A program made the position numbers and the translations under genes. Below the pieces are notes generated by a model that was not told the origin of the DNA, ran no database searches, and worked only from the letters and a program-made list of their open reading frames with translations. A stretch of 7,365 nt of DNA from Bacteroidota bacterium (lineage in GTDB: Bacteria; Bacteroidota; Bacteroidia; Bacteroidales; Bacteroidaceae), in contig JAEXAJ010000078.1 of assembly GCA_023458215.1 (NCBI GenBank), forward strand, positions 1-7,365. Direction: 5' to 3'. Shown here in pieces: positions 5,982 to 7,365 of this stretch (its first letter is position 1; each line of letters opens with the position of its first letter).

Positions 5982-7365
5982 TTATTTACCTCCTAAGTTG
6001 AGCTCATCATTATAGTCTGTTTCATTCAAAGGAACATCCCATGTCCATTTATTGGCACCGTCTGCAGGAATTGTAATTGCAACTGAAGGGTATGCATTAC
6101 CACCTTGTGCAATAGTTGTACGTACTACAGGGCGATTCCAGCGTTTGTAATCACTCCATGCAGCTCCTTCGCCCCAAAGCTCTACCTCGCGATAATCCAT
6201 AATTTCGTTCCAAAGATCATCACCGGTCTTTGTGCAAGTATATTCAGGGTTACGGCCAGAAGTAGCATTCAATTCTACCAAAGCAGCTTGTGCGGCAGGA
6301 GCGTCGTTTAAGTAGTAGTTAGCTTCTGCCTCTACCAATACCATTTCCGAAGAACGAATGAATGGTAAATAAGATACCCCCGGAGTATCAAATACATAGA
6401 ATTTTAATTGAGCACCCAGGTAATAATAGCCAGCTTGATAAGGAGCATCTAAACCGGAGACCGCATTTTTCTTAATATAAGCAGCGGCATCGCTTATCAA
6501 GTTGTCATCGTAAAATATAGCATAATCAGGATCTATGACATCCTCGTTGTTCCAGTCGTAGCCTGGGAATTTATCTTCTGATAAAAACAATGCTTTACGT
6601 GTATCTTGATTAGGAATACGGTTAATAAGTTCACGACCAATTGATCCTGCACCATTGGGAGAGCCTTCTGCATTAGCATAATAACCATTGCAAGCATACT
6701 GGGTGCCATAGCTCCAGTACCAGTTATTTTCTTGTGCACTACCAAAACTACCGAATAGCCATTCACTTGTAGGGTTGCAGAAACCGGCTTTATAATCGGC
6801 GCTGCTCATCAAAGGATATCCTTTACGAGCCAGTTTAGCCTCTGAAAGAGCTTTGCTGTAATCTTGCTTGGTCAAAGCGGCACGAGCATACACGGCATGT
6901 GCTACATTTATATTCGGAATCCATACTTCTCCATCTTTACGATCTATTCCGCTATCTTCAAAAAGAGAAATTGCATTATCTAAATCGTTGTAGATCTGTG
7001 CATAAGTTTGTGCTAATGTAGAGTAGGGCATACCTCCTGTAGATTCGTCTAACCGAAGAACCAGTCCTTGAGAAGCTCCATTATTAGAGTCTTGCCAGCG
7101 ATAACAGTAATAATGTATCAGCTTTTCAAAAGCATAAGCACGGAATGTTAAAGCAGAAGCTTTGATAAACTGCTTTTCACTATCAGGACCTTCGGCAGCA
7201 TCAATATTGACAATAATTGTGTTAGCATTGCCTATAAGCGTATAATAATAGTACCATGCATAAGCATCATAGATACTATTTGTACGAGTATGGAATTGCT
7301 GATTGAAGATCGGTGCCCATCCATTTGCATAATAATTATAATTATAGTTTTGGCTCGGATAAGCT
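5982..7365 (-). CDS. SusD/RagB-family outer-membrane nutrient-binding lipoprotein (N-terminus missing)
   Basis: The minus-strand frame is open from the right edge to the stop at 5982-5984 and gives the last 460 residues of a SusD-like protein. Roughly 60-120 N-terminal residues, including the signal peptide and lipobox, lie outside the window. Residue numbers here start at the edge. N-terminal helical-repeat features include IGNANTIIVNID (44-55) and ALTFRAYAFEKLIHYY (71-86), the usual RAY-F-L signature. The C-terminal SusD_RagB part has FIRSSEMVLVEAEANYYLND (335-354), REVELWGEGAAWSDYKRWNR (392-411) and WDVPLNETDYN (442-452). Such proteins sit on the cell surface as the lid of a SusC-like TonB-dependent transporter and bind glycans or, in RagB types, peptides. 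The internal ATG at 7031 is not the start, since the family match continues upstream of it. It is the last gene of its operon; susC should lie just beyond 7365. The substrate cannot be read from the sequence. Confidence 0.95.
   Translation of the reverse strand, partial: AYPSQNYNYNYYANGWAPIFNQQFHTRTNSIYDAYAWYYYYTLIGNANTIIVNIDAAEGPDSEKQFIKASALTFRAYAFEKLIHYYCYRWQDSNNGASQGLVLRLDESTGGMPYSTLAQTYAQIYNDLDNAISLFEDSGIDRKDGEVWIPNINVAHAVYARAALTKQDYSKALSEAKLARKGYPLMSSADYKAGFCNPTSEWLFGSFGSAQENNWYWSYGTQYACNGYYANAEGSPNGAGSIGRELINRIPNQDTRKALFLSEDKFPGYDWNNEDVIDPDYAIFYDDNLISDAAAYIKKNAVSGLDAPYQAGYYYLGAQLKFYVFDTPGVSYLPFIRSSEMVLVEAEANYYLNDAPAAQAALVELNATSGRNPEYTCTKTGDDLWNEIMDYREVELWGEGAAWSDYKRWNRPVVRTTIAQGGNAYPSVAITIPADGANKWTWDVPLNETDYNDELNLGGK

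Noticed and set aside
7240..7360. AT-rich, ATA-repeated stretch near the right edge resembling a simple repeat
   Set aside because: It is the coding sequence for Tyr- and Asn-rich segments of the SusD-like protein, which are normal for this family.
1..7365. CRISPR array, riboswitch, rRNA or a new multi-gene defence system
   Set aside because: No evenly spaced repeats, no recognisable riboswitch aptamer and no rRNA sequence were seen, and the genes present belong to ordinary families apart from one unknown.

Overview
The window looks like a chromosomal segment of a gut Bacteroides or close relative (order Bacteroidales). Four things point there: a SusD/RagB-type outer-membrane lipoprotein, several -7 elements of the Bacteroides form TAnnTTTG, a tRNA without an encoded CCA end, and the generally weak Shine-Dalgarno sequences. 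Nothing in it forms a clear new defence, toxin or biosynthetic system. It is mostly housekeeping DNA with an insertion-sequence edge at the left and the start of a nutrient-uptake locus at the right.

Left edge (1-410): the last 30 codons of an ISL3-like transposase run rightward off the left edge, with the probable insertion-sequence end near base 128. Then come a hairpin terminator, a tRNA-Lys gene with anticodon TTT on the minus strand, its promoter, and a terminator for the next leftward operon.

Minus-strand operon (411-2148): a type II thymidine kinase (tdk) is followed after 25 bases by an AI-2E/PerM-family membrane transporter. A divergent promoter region (2149-2257), with a 17-base palindrome built from two opposed -7 elements, separates it from the rightward genes.

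Plus-strand run (2258-5888): an uncharacterised 171-residue protein, then 13 bases later the 16S rRNA 2'-O-methyltransferase rsmI, then 34 bases later a coiled-coil lipoprotein that resembles the Bacteroides Cbp1-like family. A large nested hairpin terminator closes this group. Next come a YjjG-family HAD nucleotidase and a MarC-family membrane protein that has its own promoter inside the end of yjjG. A shared hairpin then separates these from the convergent SusD-like gene.

Right edge (5982-7365): a SusD-like gene on the minus strand, open to the right edge and so missing its N-terminus. A susC-like TonB-dependent transporter gene is expected just beyond the window. By inference, tdk and YjjG bear on nucleoside and nucleotide handling (salvage and removal of abnormal pyrimidine nucleotides) and RsmI on ribosome accuracy. 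The membrane proteins and lipoproteins have no demonstrable functional link to them.
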